Origin: Trichomonas vaginalis G3
Lineage: Eukaryota > Parabasalia > Trichomonadida > Trichomonadidae
DNA: 64,000 nucleotides
Direction of reading: 5' to 3'
Assembly: GCF_026262505.1 (NCBI RefSeq)
Contig: NC_067207.1
Span: 32,766,082-32,830,081, forward strand
A program made the translations under genes and the position numbers. A model generated the notes under the pieces. It did not search any database, was not told where the DNA came from, and saw only the letters and a list, made by a program, of their open reading frames with translations. Below are positions 29,492 through 38,813 of this stretch, one piece after another. Numbering within the stretch: the first letter of the stretch is position 1; the number at the start of each line of letters is the position of its first letter.

Positions 29492-29737
29492 TCATGCAAT
29501 GTTTAACACATCGAAAGGCATGTCCATAAGACGTTCTTCTTCTAACCTCTCTAGTCTGTTTGGATAATTGGCACGTGCTGTTTCCAAATCCATTTCGTAG
29601 CGAAGACCAGACAATTTGTCATAGACTTTTATGGGTCTTCCCTTCCTATATTTAAAATTCTTCGAAACTCTCCAACCATATCTTTGTAACTCTGCTTTTA
29701 TTCTAGCAGATTTTCTATCCATTCTATATGGGGGCAT
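29492..29737 (-). CDS. Small basic protein, 81 residues
   Basis: MPPYRMDRKSARIKAEL start, strongly basic first half (KNFKYRKGRPIKVYDKL), acidic helical second half ending in DMPFDVLNIA. Complete frame. The high Arg/Lys content suits DNA or membrane binding in a virion. Its leader is identical over 26 nt, up to the ATG, to that of the helicase relic at 17987. First of a run of minus-strand small genes (29.5-30.9 kb), probably late structural genes. Family not recognised. Confidence 0.6.
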   Translation of the reverse strand: MPPYRMDRKSARIKAELQRYGWRVSKNFKYRKGRPIKVYDKLSGLRYEMDLETARANYPNRLERLEEERLMDMPFDVLNIA

Positions 29738-29767
29738 TTTTATAAAAATAAAAAAAATATTTTTTCT

Positions 29768-30352
29768 TTACTTTACATAACCGCCTGCTGCCATAAGTCT
29801 TTGACGCCAACCCATACCAGCTAATGAAGGTTGACTTGGTTTAGTTTGGAAACTAAACTTTGGTTTTGGTTTATCTTCAGTTTTTGGTTTTTCTTCTTCT
29901 ATCGGTTTTTCGTCACTTTTCGGTTCCTCTGACTTTACTTCACTTGCAGGAACAGTTGTGTCGTCAACATCTTCATAAATATCATATGCCATTTGTTTTT
30001 GTTTTCCTTTCAACTTTTTGTGTTTGTTGTAAAGTTTAGAATATTTCGACTCTAAGTCAATGAGATGTTCTATAATGAACTGTTGGTCAGTGAAGTAAAC
30101 TTTTCCATCTGTTGTCTCGAAAGCTCCTTCAGACTTCAATATTTTATTTGTGAGAGTCTGTTTCTTTTTTGAGATACTAGCCGTTCCATTTTTATGAAAA
30201 GTGACTTTGTAGTTAGGGTTTGTATTTCCAGACCTGGCACTTTCTATTATTGAATTTTTCTCTTCATCTGTAAGTTCTTTGACAGGTTTTGACAATGGTT
30301 CTGAACTTTTTGTTTGTGGTGTCAAATCTACCGTTTCAACTTCTTCGGTCAT
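29768..30352 (-). CDS. 194-residue Lys/Glu/Pro-rich protein
   Basis: Intact frame from the ATG at 30350-30352. Residues 40-75 contain SARSGNTNPNYKVTFHKNG, a conserved-looking stretch. Then come a helical segment (LESKYSKLYNKHKKLKGK), a long disordered part with repeated EEKPKTEDKPKP units, and a basic end MGWRQRLMAAGGYVK. No known domain. The context among small basic genes suggests a virion or core protein. Its leader (TTTTTTACTGAGATGAAATG) is repeated upstream of the next gene. Confidence 0.6.
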   Translation of the reverse strand: MTEEVETVDLTPQTKSSEPLSKPVKELTDEEKNSIIESARSGNTNPNYKVTFHKNGTASISKKKQTLTNKILKSEGAFETTDGKVYFTDQQFIIEHLIDLESKYSKLYNKHKKLKGKQKQMAYDIYEDVDDTTVPASEVKSEEPKSDEKPIEEEKPKTEDKPKPKFSFQTKPSQPSLAGMGWRQRLMAAGGYVK

Positions 30353-30371
30353 TTCATCTCAGTAAAAAATT

Positions 30372-30524
30372 TTAGTTTGGTTTGTTTTCAACTGGTTGTT
30401 GTTGTTTTTTAAGTCGGTCTAAAACTTCCTGAGGTATAGGGAGGACTTGACAAACACGTGGTGTAACTGCTGGAAGTCGACAAATCCATCTTGAACCCAT
30501 TTGTCTCAATGCTGTATTGTTCAT
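30372..30524 (-). CDS. 50-residue basic protein
   Basis: Short complete frame, MNNTALRQMGSRWICRLP, then LPIPQEVLDRLKKQQQP. It fills the gap between two genes and carries the same leader (TTTTTTACTGAGATGAAATG) as the gene at 30352, which supports it being real. Function unknown. Confidence 0.5.
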   Translation of the reverse strand: MNNTALRQMGSRWICRLPAVTPRVCQVLPIPQEVLDRLKKQQQPVENKPN

Positions 30525-30543
30525 TTCATCTCAGTAAAAAATT

Positions 30544-30945
30544 TTACATTCCCCACGTTTGAGGTGGTTGAGGTTGGTTATTGCTTACCCACTGTTGTGC
30601 ATGGTTATATCCTCTGTTAAAGAATCTTTCACCTTGGTCCATATAGTGTCCTGCTTGGTTATAGTAGTCATTTGCTTTGTTATAATAGTTTCCTGCTTGT
30701 CTTCCTACATTGTCCATCCATCCTTGAACTTTTCCTCTTGTTTCAGGATTTGGAATAAGATTTGTTGCATCTCGTGCTACCTCCCAACCTTTCTGTACAG
30801 TTTGTATAATAGGTTGTGCTTTCTCTTTCAGTATACCTAATGTACTCAAAATCTTCCTTCCAATTCCAAATGCACCTCTAGCTATTGTTCCCACTGCGGG
30901 CAAAAATCTAGATGCGACTCCTGCTAATGCGCCAAATAAACCCAT
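30544..30945 (-). CDS. 133-residue protein with amphipathic N-terminus, candidate minor virion protein
   Basis: Begins MGLFGALAGVASRFLPAVG, a hydrophobic, glycine-rich amphipathic helix, then a basic helix (GRKILSTLGILKEKA) and an Asn/Tyr/Gln-rich tail (NYYNKANDYYNQAGHY). The layout recalls the small membrane-active or cement proteins of adenoviruses and polinton-like viruses, and comparable proteins occur at 34422, 48144 and 48655. The similarity is in composition only. Start codons of this gene and the integrase relic are 17 bp apart and divergent. Confidence 0.5.
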   Translation of the reverse strand: MGLFGALAGVASRFLPAVGTIARGAFGIGRKILSTLGILKEKAQPIIQTVQKGWEVARDATNLIPNPETRGKVQGWMDNVGRQAGNYYNKANDYYNQAGHYMDQGERFFNRGYNHAQQWVSNNQPQPPQTWGM

Positions 30946-30962
30946 TTCTTATGGGTTAAAAA

Positions 30963-31919
30963 ATGACGAATCCAAACAAGGACCCCTATGTTTCTAAGGC
31001 AACAAAAAAAGCACTCATGATAAAAATCTTTAGTTCAACACCAAATGCTTGGTTTATGGATATCTTGGAAAACATTCCGAGGTATAGAGAAGATGGACTC
31101 CATACTGGTTAATATTTGTTGGTCAAAACACAAGATACTGTGAAGCCATACCATTATGGTCCAAAAATATTTTAGATGTGAAAACTGCTTTGACAATATT
31201 CGTTGACAAATACCATCCAACAAAACTGACATCTGACTGTGAAAGTTCTTTCAAATCAGATGATGTAAAAAACTATCTGCGTTCAAAAAATGTAAACCAA
31301 TATTTCATTGTCGACCAAAACCATTCTGCTCTTGGTGTCATTGACGGTTGTATAAAATGTTAAGAGACTTAAACCAACCACAAGGTGGTGAAGCAAATGA
31401 AATGTCATATGACGACAAGTATAGACACTTCTCCCAGGCAAAGATGAGACAAGTTTTAAATATTTACAATAACCGTAAACAAAAAGGTTTGGGAAACCAC
31501 TCCCCGAAGAAATGAAAAATAACCCTGACTTAGAGAAGACTATATATTTAATAATTTAGTCAAAAGAGACAAACAAGAAAGAATGCCGGGCTTCAAACTT
31601 CAGAAAGGTGACAAAGTAAAAATAGAAATACCTAAACGCGACCCATATGAAAATACTATTGACTATGACAACAATGGGAACCCGACAGGTACTCACATTC
31701 GTGTTCGTAAAAATAGAAGAAAGTATACAAGAGAATATTATGAAGTTTTAGGCAAACATGGCAAAATGTACACACTGCAAGCAGAAGATAAAACTACTAT
31801 TGCCAGACCTCGTTTCAAACTTGTCAAAGTTTCAAGGTGGTATGCTTTCAAAGACAGTTCCTAACAAATATAAGACAACTCCTGACGAATATGCTAAAGA
31901 AGTTGAAAATGACGACTAA
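30963..31919 (+). pseudogene. Maverick integrase (DDE superfamily) relic
   Basis: Starts MTNPNKDPYVSKATKKAL. Several stops and shifts break the frame, but the catalytic core is readable: WFMDILENIPR (first Asp), PTKLTSDCESSF (second Asp), and 35 residues later NHSALGVID with Asp where Glu is usual, followed by KCLRDL. The C-terminal part (intact frame 31583-31864) has an SH3/chromo-like basic beta segment (KGDKVKIEIPKRDP, then RKYTREYYEVLG). The stop (31917-31919) overlaps the stop of the convergent fibre gene. It is a non-functional copy as read. Confidence 0.8.
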
Positions 31920-33316
31920 GCATTTCTATACCATGCGTAAACTGTCATGTAAGGTGGCATGTATTCTTTACTTTGTCCCGTTGTTTGTGTATATCCTGTA
32001 AGCGATGTGTATGGTTTCCATCTCCCTGAGTGTTACCCCAGAAACAATTTATAGCAAACTGAACGTTGTCTTTAACATCATATCCTTTACCTTTTGTCAT
32101 TGCTGACCAATCCCAAAATTTATGCTTATGCCAACCTGCTTGAGATGTACTTAAATCTAATGTAGTGAACTGTGTGCAGGTAAATTTTCACCTGAAATCG
32201 TTTTACTTCCACCTGTTTCCTTTGAAGAGTTTGCACAATACAAAAACTGTCGACTATTTGAGTTCCAAGTTCCAAAACCAAGTACTACTTCTGGTCTGGT
32301 AGAGTTCATTGACGTATAAATAGAGCTATAGGATATAATGTTTGAAGTATTTCTGTCTTTAATGTTTGAAGCTCTGTTTTGTCTGCTTTCTTGTCATATA
32401 AATCTTGAGCAGTGAATTTAATATTATGTTCATCCTTCATGACATAAACATCTTTACATCTAATGTTTCCCATCGTCGTTATGTCGTCATCCGATGTTAA
32501 ACCTTGTGGAAAGTTAGGAGGTTTACAATATAATGCATCCCCACCAGTTTCTTCAACCGTTCCTTCAATACTTTCTATAGCAAACAGTTGTGAAGAAATC
32601 ATGTGTATGGTTCTTGTCTGCTTTCTTTTCAAGGCTAACGTTTAAGTCTGTTATTTCAGAAGATGTATGTGTATGTCCAACGTCACTTTTCCTGTTTAAG
32701 GTTTCTTGTAAGTTTGTAATATTTGCAATGGTATGTGTATGTCCAACGGCACTTTTCCTGTTTAAGGTTTCTTGTAAGTTTGTAATATTTTGCAATGGTA
32801 TGTGTATGTCCAACGGCACTTTTACTGTTTAAGGTTTCTTGTAATTTGTAATATCAGATATAGAATGTATATGAGTCTTTTTTAGAAATATTCGTTTTTC
32901 AGCTCTTGTCACTTCACTTGACATTTTATTGTCAACATATGTTTTGTCTGCTAGTTCAGGATGAGTATGTTCTTTTGTTGCATAAGCATTGTTAGCTCTT
33001 TTCTTTCTTCTTTTGCTATTGCATCGTTCTACATATTCTTTGTCAGCTTTGTTGTCAACATCTGCCTTCAAAGAGTTCATTTATGGTTTCTCGTTTAAAG
33101 TTCCTTTTGTTGGATTTATACAGACAGTATGGTTTTATTGTCTTGAAACAGAAACTCATCTGTCATTGGGTTTAATGTCAGTTTTAAGTTTCCTTCTTTC
33201 AATGACTCAGATATCTTAGAATAGTTTGAAAAGTTTGTTGTGTTCTTATTTAGAGCTTGCATAATGAGTTGTCGGTTGTGTTGTATTTCTCTCATGGAAG
33301 CAATATCTTTCGACAT
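31916..33316 (-). pseudogene. Phage tail-fibre-like protein, frame-interrupted
   Basis: ATG at 33314-33316. After an N-terminal part with coiled-coil character come several copies of a repeat with the pattern NLQETLNRKSxVGHTHT, then a C-terminal collar-type domain: QTLYP, SIYTSMNSTRPE, LGFGTWN, FLYC, TGGSK, NLPAH and finally MPPYMTVYAWYRNA. The same C-terminal order is found in element B (54055-55334), and it resembles tail-collar/baseplate fibre tips of phages, where the His-rich loops bind metal. Such domains bind host surface molecules in phages. Its use in a eukaryotic Polinton is inferred to be receptor binding. Confidence 0.78.
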
Positions 33317-33334
33317 TTTTATTATAGATAAAAT

Positions 33335-34175
33335 ATGCTTCCAATAGAAAAAGAAAATTCAAGAGTTGCTACACTAAACCATTAGATGAACTTTTTACTA
33401 ATGTCGGTCAAAAGTTTGAGACAGAGACCGTAAAGCATGAAGGCTATCGTTTTGACTACCCATTAAGATGGTTAAGAGACCCATCTGTCACAAAGCTATT
33501 GGCTTTCGTAGAATGAAGTTCATTTCAGAAGCCATACATGGTTTCCCATTTACGGTCGTTTTGAAGTTCGATACTATAACAAGAAAAACGTATGTATGAG
33601 AAATTTGAACAGGAAAACTTTTACAAGTTAGTTTGCTTGTAAACTTAGAAACAACTCTTCAAGCTTTTCAAGAAAAAATAAACGATATCTATATCGAATA
33701 TGCAAACCAGTATAACATTGACGAAGGAGAATACATCTCGATATTATTTATGACAGGAAAATGCAACTGTTAAATCAATAAAATAGAAAGACCTTGGAGA
33801 AAACGTTTTACATTTCTACAAAATATAACACTTGGCATGGTATAGATTTATGAGGATGTTAAATCAGCCTGCAGCATATCCAGTACACCCAGACTTTTAT
33901 GAAGTCGAAAACCCTAATGGAACATATGAAAATATTTTCGACCAAGATGCTATTATTGTTCTGCTTCATTTTTCTGGCGCCCAAAACTCTTTTTTTGCTT
34001 GCAAATGACTTTTACGAAAAACCTACAAAGTTATATGAACCGCCGAGTGGAAGTATTTCAGACTTTCAAGTATGGTTTACTACAGATGGAAGAAAAAAGA
34101 ATAATTCCATTATACCATGCGTTTTACTTAGAACTTAGTTTCATATACAACTACTATCGAACGGTAAAAATATAA
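33335..34175 (+). pseudogene. Copy 2 of the paralogous beta-rich protein, frame-interrupted
   Basis: Starts MLPIEKENS and shows the same blocks as 27219-28077: GYRFDYPLRWLRDP, AIGFRRM (with a break), KLYEPPSGSISDFQVWFTTDG, LYHAFYLELSFIYNY. At least five shifts or stops. Opposite orientation to copy 1. It fills the gap between the fibre gene and the small gene at 34180. Whether either copy works cannot be told. Confidence 0.55.
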
Positions 34176-34179
34176 TTTT

Positions 34180-34422
34180 TTAATACGGTTGAGGTGTTGG
34201 ATTTGGTTGCCAACTAGACTGTGGTGCAGGTTCAGGCTGTTGTATAACAGGAGCTTGTTCTTCTGGTTCAGGGTCTTTAGGTATAATACCAACGAACTGA
34301 CCTACTCTTTTACCAATATTTTTGACACCGTTCCATACTCCTCTTCCGACAGATTTTATTCCATTCCATATACCTCTTCCAACATTTCGAAAGAAGTTTC
34401 CTATCTTACTGAAGAAACCCAT
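34180..34422 (-). CDS. 80-residue protein with basic amphipathic helix and Pro-rich tail
   Basis: N-terminal half is a regular Gly/Lys/Arg/Trp repeat (NVGRGIWNGIKSVGRGVWNG) forming a strongly basic amphipathic helix. The C-terminal half is Pro/Gln/Glu-rich (PEPEEQAPVIQQPEP). Complete frame. It resembles small membrane-lytic virion proteins in composition. Similar helices start the proteins at 48144 and 48655 in element B. Confidence 0.55.
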   Translation of the reverse strand: MGFFSKIGNFFRNVGRGIWNGIKSVGRGVWNGVKNIGKRVGQFVGIIPKDPEPEEQAPVIQQPEPAPQSSWQPNPTPQPY

Positions 34423-34440
34423 TTTACTATATGTAAAAAT

Positions 34441-34803
34441 CTAATGTCCGCCTAGTCTCTTACGTTTCCTGTTGAGTTCCATAGCATTCTTTAACTGGAG
34501 CTCATACATTCTGTTTCTCCTCTGGTAGAAAACATATTCTGGGTCAACTCCTGTGTTCGCGTCATCTGCATAAAGTTGTTTATATCCCACTTCAGGGTTT
34601 GTATAAAACTCTTTCCATCTCATATTTGCATACCATGGTGGCAAACCTAACGCAGCGTCGTTTGACATGGCAGTTTGCATTTGTACATCTGTTGGCACTT
34701 GACCATAGTTTGCCATTGCAGTTTGTATTCTAACTTCATTTGGAATATTCTCTGGGTTTGGTTGTCCAGGTTGCTGTGCATTCGCTAAGTTCTGTGCGTC
34801 CAT
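34441..34803 (-). CDS. 120-residue Gln/Asn-rich protein, unrecognised
   Basis: Complete frame, MDAQNLANAQQPGQPNP. It contains two related segments (VRIQTAMANYGQVP and VQMQTAMSNDAALG), then an aromatic part (LPPWYANMRWKEFYTNP) and a basic end (NRKRKRLGGH). Probably a small structural protein of element A. No domain identified. Confidence 0.55.
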   Translation of the reverse strand: MDAQNLANAQQPGQPNPENIPNEVRIQTAMANYGQVPTDVQMQTAMSNDAALGLPPWYANMRWKEFYTNPEVGYKQLYADDANTGVDPEYVFYQRRNRMYELQLKNAMELNRKRKRLGGH

Positions 34804-34826
34804 TTAATATTAGATAAAAATATCTC

Positions 34827-34958
34827 TTACGAGTACATATACTGAACATTTGCAGGCATTGGTTCATCTTCATATTCTCTGTACTTTTCTGCCACGTCAA
34901 ATAAATAAATGACACAATGGAAAAAACCTAAAACAAGTAGTCCTATTTCAAACCACAT
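34827..34958 (-). CDS. 43-residue single-span membrane protein
   Basis: MWFEIGLLVLGFFHCVIYLF forms one hydrophobic span, followed by a short acidic and polar tail ending VQYMYS. Its start overlaps the last codons of the methyltransferase gene by 16 nt. Tight packing and clean composition support it, but it is too short for certainty. Confidence 0.5.
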   Translation of the reverse strand: MWFEIGLLVLGFFHCVIYLFDVAEKYREYEDEPMPANVQYMYS

Positions 34959-35761
34959 TTACTTACTAATAAAATTTCTTTATTGTGACACTTTCTCCGG
35001 TTTATAGGACCTCTCTCATATTCTATCTTGTCATATATAAACTCATAGTCATGTATGTCCTCTAACCATCTCATAACGGTTTCCAAACCACTTTTATCGG
35101 ATGTAAAGTAAAAGCATGGATGGTTATGTATAACGTCTAAAGTTTCTAAAGAGTCTCTCAAAGTCCAGTCTACTTGGTATTGAAAATCCCATGTGTTATA
35201 GAACGGCGGGTCCACTATAAAGAAAACATTTTCCTTGTCTTTATATTTTTCATACAACTCTGTCCAATGACATCTCACAAACTCTATACCCTCAATATAT
35301 TTTTCTATGTCCTCTTTGAAAACATTTGTATAGTTAAGATATAAAACTTTTGACATAAGTGTTTCAATGTCATGAACTCTTATAGAACCACTATATAATA
35401 GTCTAGCAGATATACTATCCCAGTCTATATATTCTGCTTTTTTCAAAACCTCTCTCACAATATTTTTGTTATCTAATGGTATACGTTCCATCTTACCTAT
35501 AGGTATCTTTTCTTTTAACTCTTTCAATATATTGTTTGTGTCTGGAATATGTTTGAGACGGTCCATATAGTTGTCGAAGTCATTGCATATAATCTTTGAG
35601 TCAGGAAATACGGTATGACATAAATGGGATATATAGAAACTTCCACCGAACAAATCTACAAATGTTAGACCATTCGGTAGTTTCTTAAGTTCTCTCAATA
35701 TAATATCTTTACATCTACTCTTATTTCCAAAGAACGGTAACGGCGGTTTTGTAAAATTCAT
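34943..35761 (-). CDS. Dam-like DNA adenine-N6 methyltransferase
   Basis: 272 residues, intact. Class D12 (Dam) motifs in order: KPPLPFFGNKSR near the N-terminus, the S-adenosylmethionine motif TFVDLFGGSFYIS at about residue 34, and the catalytic FIVDPPFYNTWDF at about 185. The length and layout match phage T4 and bacterial Dam enzymes, which methylate adenine in GATC. Methyltransferases of bacterial or phage origin carried by Mavericks are known in Trichomonas vaginalis, where N6-methyladenine is the main DNA mark. It is the rightmost gene, next to the terminal repeat. Specificity for GATC is inferred. Confidence 0.88.
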   Translation of the reverse strand: MNFTKPPLPFFGNKSRCKDIILRELKKLPNGLTFVDLFGGSFYISHLCHTVFPDSKIICNDFDNYMDRLKHIPDTNNILKELKEKIPIGKMERIPLDNKNIVREVLKKAEYIDWDSISARLLYSGSIRVHDIETLMSKVLYLNYTNVFKEDIEKYIEGIEFVRCHWTELYEKYKDKENVFFIVDPPFYNTWDFQYQVDWTLRDSLETLDVIHNHPCFYFTSDKSGLETVMRWLEDIHDYEFIYDKIEYERGPINRRKCHNKEILLVSKCGLK

Positions 35762-35913
35762 TTATATATAATAATAAAAATGTTTTTACCCGAAAAGTAA
35801 CAGAAAAGTGACAAAGCATGAAAACATATATAATTTGTGAAAAGTGAAACAAAAAGTGACATTTTTAAAAGTGACACCATTAATATGATGTAAATAACAA
35901 CGGTTTTGGTTTT

Positions 35914-36163
35914 GTCACCGGTTGGTCGGCTGGGGTTCGGTCCTCCTCTTGGGTCTTGGGCAAAATTCTTAGGGCTAGAAGGGGCGCAGCCCCTGGAAGC
36001 CCTCCGAATAAAAACTTCATTTATACTAAACATCTTCAGGGCTAGAGGGCGCAACGCGCCTGGAAGCCCTCCGAATAAAAACTTCATTTATACTAAACAT
36101 CTTCGGGGCTAGAGGGCGCAACGCGCCTGGAAGCCCCACTACCTTTTTTTTTTTTTTTTTTTT
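35914..36163. repeat. Right terminal inverted repeat of element A
   Basis: Complement of 9335-9525 with an additional subunit: three copies of the roughly 70-bp block (CTTCATTTATACTAAACATC, then GGCGCAACGCGCC and close variants) ending CCCCACTACC and T20. Frames crossing it are not genes. Confidence 0.88.
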
Positions 36164-36167
36164 AGTC
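36163..36167. repeat. Probable right target-site duplication of element A (TAGTC)
   Basis: Matches 9330-9334. The first T is shared with the poly(T) end, so the duplication is 4 or 5 bp. Confidence 0.55.
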
Positions 36168-36323
36168 TTAGTATTAAAAGTCGGATATTCGGAGTAAACA
36201 ATAGGAAAATTATCGTTTTGCATTTCTTTACATTGTTCACTCGAATTGATTACTGTATTCAATGAAAAATATTAAATATCAAACATTTACTAGTCAAAAC
36301 AAAACGCTCGTAATACATCCTTC

Positions 36324-37421
36324 CTACTCAATTAGAATGGAGCTTGTGTTCAGTGGTGTCTTCTTATTCTCATTGATCGGTAAAAGATCAGCTGAGGGAG
36401 AATGGATGATAATATCTGTACTAGATTTGTATATCGTGATTTTCTTCTCGAGTTTGAGTGAATGCGAGGAATCAGTTACATGTGAGGAGCGTCTAAGCTT
36501 GAGAGAGTTGCTTCTTCTATTTGTAAGCTTACTTGATCCCAATCTTCTTAAACATAATGGGATGGTTTCTTCAACTTGGACCCACTTAAATTCAGAAAAA
36601 TTCTTCTGAAAGTGCGGCAATGGCTTATATATCACTGGTTTAAGTTCTGAACTAGTAATCAAGATAGCACCACTTGCATTTGGAGGATATGGTGAATAAT
36701 AGCTCGATGAAAAAACAGTTATAACTCTTCCACCAAAATGCTCTTCAACTCCCGTAGTGATGCATTGGTGCGCTCTTATGATTCCATAAAGTTTATTAAT
36801 CGTTAAAAATTTGAATGTGGCTTCAACTCCAAAATTAACCCCGAATCCTCTTGGATTTGGACTGTAATAGTAACTCGCATGTGAAGGATCACTCCACAAT
36901 AGATCACAAACAAGTTCATGGCTGTCTCCTTCTGTAAAAGATGTAATCGGTCGCTTCAAATTTTTAATTTGATCCAATGTTTGTAGTTTTGGACTAATAC
37001 CTCCATGGACTAAGAAGTACTTGTTATTGACAACTGCAGCAATTGGCAAATATGCGAATACTTTATTGAAAAAATCAAATATTTCTTCATCATATTGCTG
37101 GATGACTTGAGTTTTGAATCCATAGTATTCATTGATTTGTTCGAACTCATGATTTCCGCGGATCATATAGATATTCTCTGGATAAGCGATTTTGTATGAT
37201 AATAATAAAACGACAACTTCGACGGAAAGATCACCACGATCAACATAATCGCCCATAAAGATATACCTTTGGTTCGCAGGTGTTCCAAGATCATTAAAAA
37301 TCCTTAATAAATCTCTTAAATTTCCATGGATATCTCCAACTACAATAAAATCACCTGAGAGATAGAGTAAAGATGGTTCTTCGTTGAATATCTGGGGTAT
37401 TATTATTGTCGTCTGGCGGTT
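36324..37421 (-). pseudogene. PP1-like phosphatase lacking its N-terminus
   Basis: The frame is open back to an in-frame stop at 37422-37424. It contains VVGDIHGN, MGDYVDRGD, RGNHEFE, VHGGISP and RAHQ, so the catalytic core is complete, but the roughly 65-80 residues that precede it in the relative at 7742-8986 are missing. No ATG occurs ahead of GDIHGN; the first (37254-37256) lies inside the core. The break coincides with a block of inverted and tandem AGACGACAAT repeats. The C-terminal tail is Ser/Arg-rich and differs from the relative. Most likely a truncated pseudogene. Confidence 0.8.
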
Positions 37422-37680
37422 TTAGACGACAATGCGAATTTTCAAATATTAGGATTTTTAGCCAGATAAAGAGCTACTCCATATATCATGCGTGTTTGCA
37501 TACTATATACATAGATGGAATTGATGTTCTGCCTTTATTTAGGTACCGAAACATGCTTGAAAAATCTATTTTTTAGACGACAATGATAATTTTGTCACTT
37601 TTCCAGACGACAATAATAATTTGTCACCTTTTTAGACGACAATAATAATTTTGTCACTTTTTCCAGACGACAATAAAACA
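37402..37680. repeat. AGACGACAAT-type repeats at the PP1 breakpoint
   Basis: An inverted pair (ATTATTGTCGTCT at 37402-37414, and AGACGACAAT at 37424) is followed at 37574-37680 by four direct copies of a roughly 30-bp unit, AGACGACAATAATAATTTTG with TCACTTTT. The first repeat begins where PP1 similarity ends, suggesting an inserted or rearranged element. Confidence 0.75.
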
Positions 37681-38813
37681 TCCTCTTTAAATTTGAAACT
37701 CCGAAATTTTTCTTGAAAAAATTGTGAGTTATCTCAATTCGAAAGTTGTTGAAAATGGTTTCTATATAATCAAAGACTATTTTCCACACAAACAAATTCT
37801 CAATATTATTCTGAAATTTGATAATAATCTGATTTATTTATGTCGAGCATAAATTTTTATATAAAACGATTCTTTATGATGAGTATAATCCAACGTATAT
37901 TAAATACGATTATGGAGAAATTACCGGTTTTAAATAAAAATCGATGAAAGTACTCTGTTCAGCATAGCTCCAATAAGAAAAATGAGTAGGGGCGTAAATT
38001 ATATTTGAGAATGACATAATACAAAGAATGCCCGTGATTTTACAACCTTTGAATGATTGAATGAATTGGCATCTATTCTCACTAAAACTAGTGACAAACT
38101 CAACCCAGTATTAGTGTATGATAATAATCCTCTTTATTTGAGTATTTTCCCACATTTGTAAAAATTTTTCATGGGTTTATCAATAGTTTTTTGTTTATAC
38201 ATGTAATCGCTAAGTAAATTCAATGTGATAGTGTGATATATTTAGGATATCCTTGATCCAATTCATCAATCTACAATCAACTCATTCGGAAAAAGGCCAT
38301 TAAGTTATATAATTGAGTGAAATGCTTTTATTGCATGTGTCAATCCATTATCATTCATATATGTATATGATTTACACTTCAAACTATGCCTGAAATTTCA
38401 GAGCAATGAAATTTTCAATCAAATGAATTAAATTATATAATTCAATGGTTTGTTTTCAGAATGTTGAATCATATTGTGAAGATTTGTTCTAAATTTCTAT
38501 AATTTCGAATTCAAAAATTATCATAACAATTTGTCAGCAATTAAAAGTTATGCAATGAAATTGCCAATGGGAAACATAGCAAATCGTTTAAGAATTAAAG
38601 TTGTATATATATGAAATATGTAAATCAGAAATTAAAACATATTTTAATACGAAATTCTGTGTTTTATGATTCTTGCTTCATAAAGGGCTTTGAATTATGG
38701 TGATAGAGTTTGTAATTGATTGATCTAATTTTAAGAAAATTTCAAATTATCTTTGAGATTTCATTTTTTTTAAGGCAAGATGTTAAACTAAGTGTTTATT
38801 AAAATTATTGGTT
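37681..38813. other. Intergenic, nothing recognised
   Basis: AT-rich spacer between the PP1 relic and the GP63 gene end. No coding, RNA or repeat feature seen. Confidence 0.5.

Larger units (their letters stand above)
9335..36163. mobile_element. Element A: Maverick/Polinton-type giant DNA transposon, about 26.8 kb
   Basis: Bounded by long terminal inverted repeats (left 9335-9525, right 35914-36163) that begin with A24 on the left and T20 on the right, next to GGTAGTGGGG and its complement. A probable TAGTC duplication flanks the ends. Inside are a double-jelly-roll-like capsid gene, an A32-like packaging ATPase, an SF3 helicase relic, a retroviral-type integrase relic, KilA-N genes, a Dam-like methyltransferase and a phage-type fibre gene. 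Capsid, ATPase, integrase and long inverted repeats together define Polintons. I find no family-B DNA polymerase, which normally completes the set. It is longer than the usual 15-20 kb, partly because of internal arrays and a 0.9-kb palindrome. Confidence 0.9.

Noticed and set aside
35758..36262. Frames of 68-115 codons in the right terminal repeat
   Set aside because: They translate the inverted-repeat subunits (PGALRPLA-type peptide repeated) and have no independent support.
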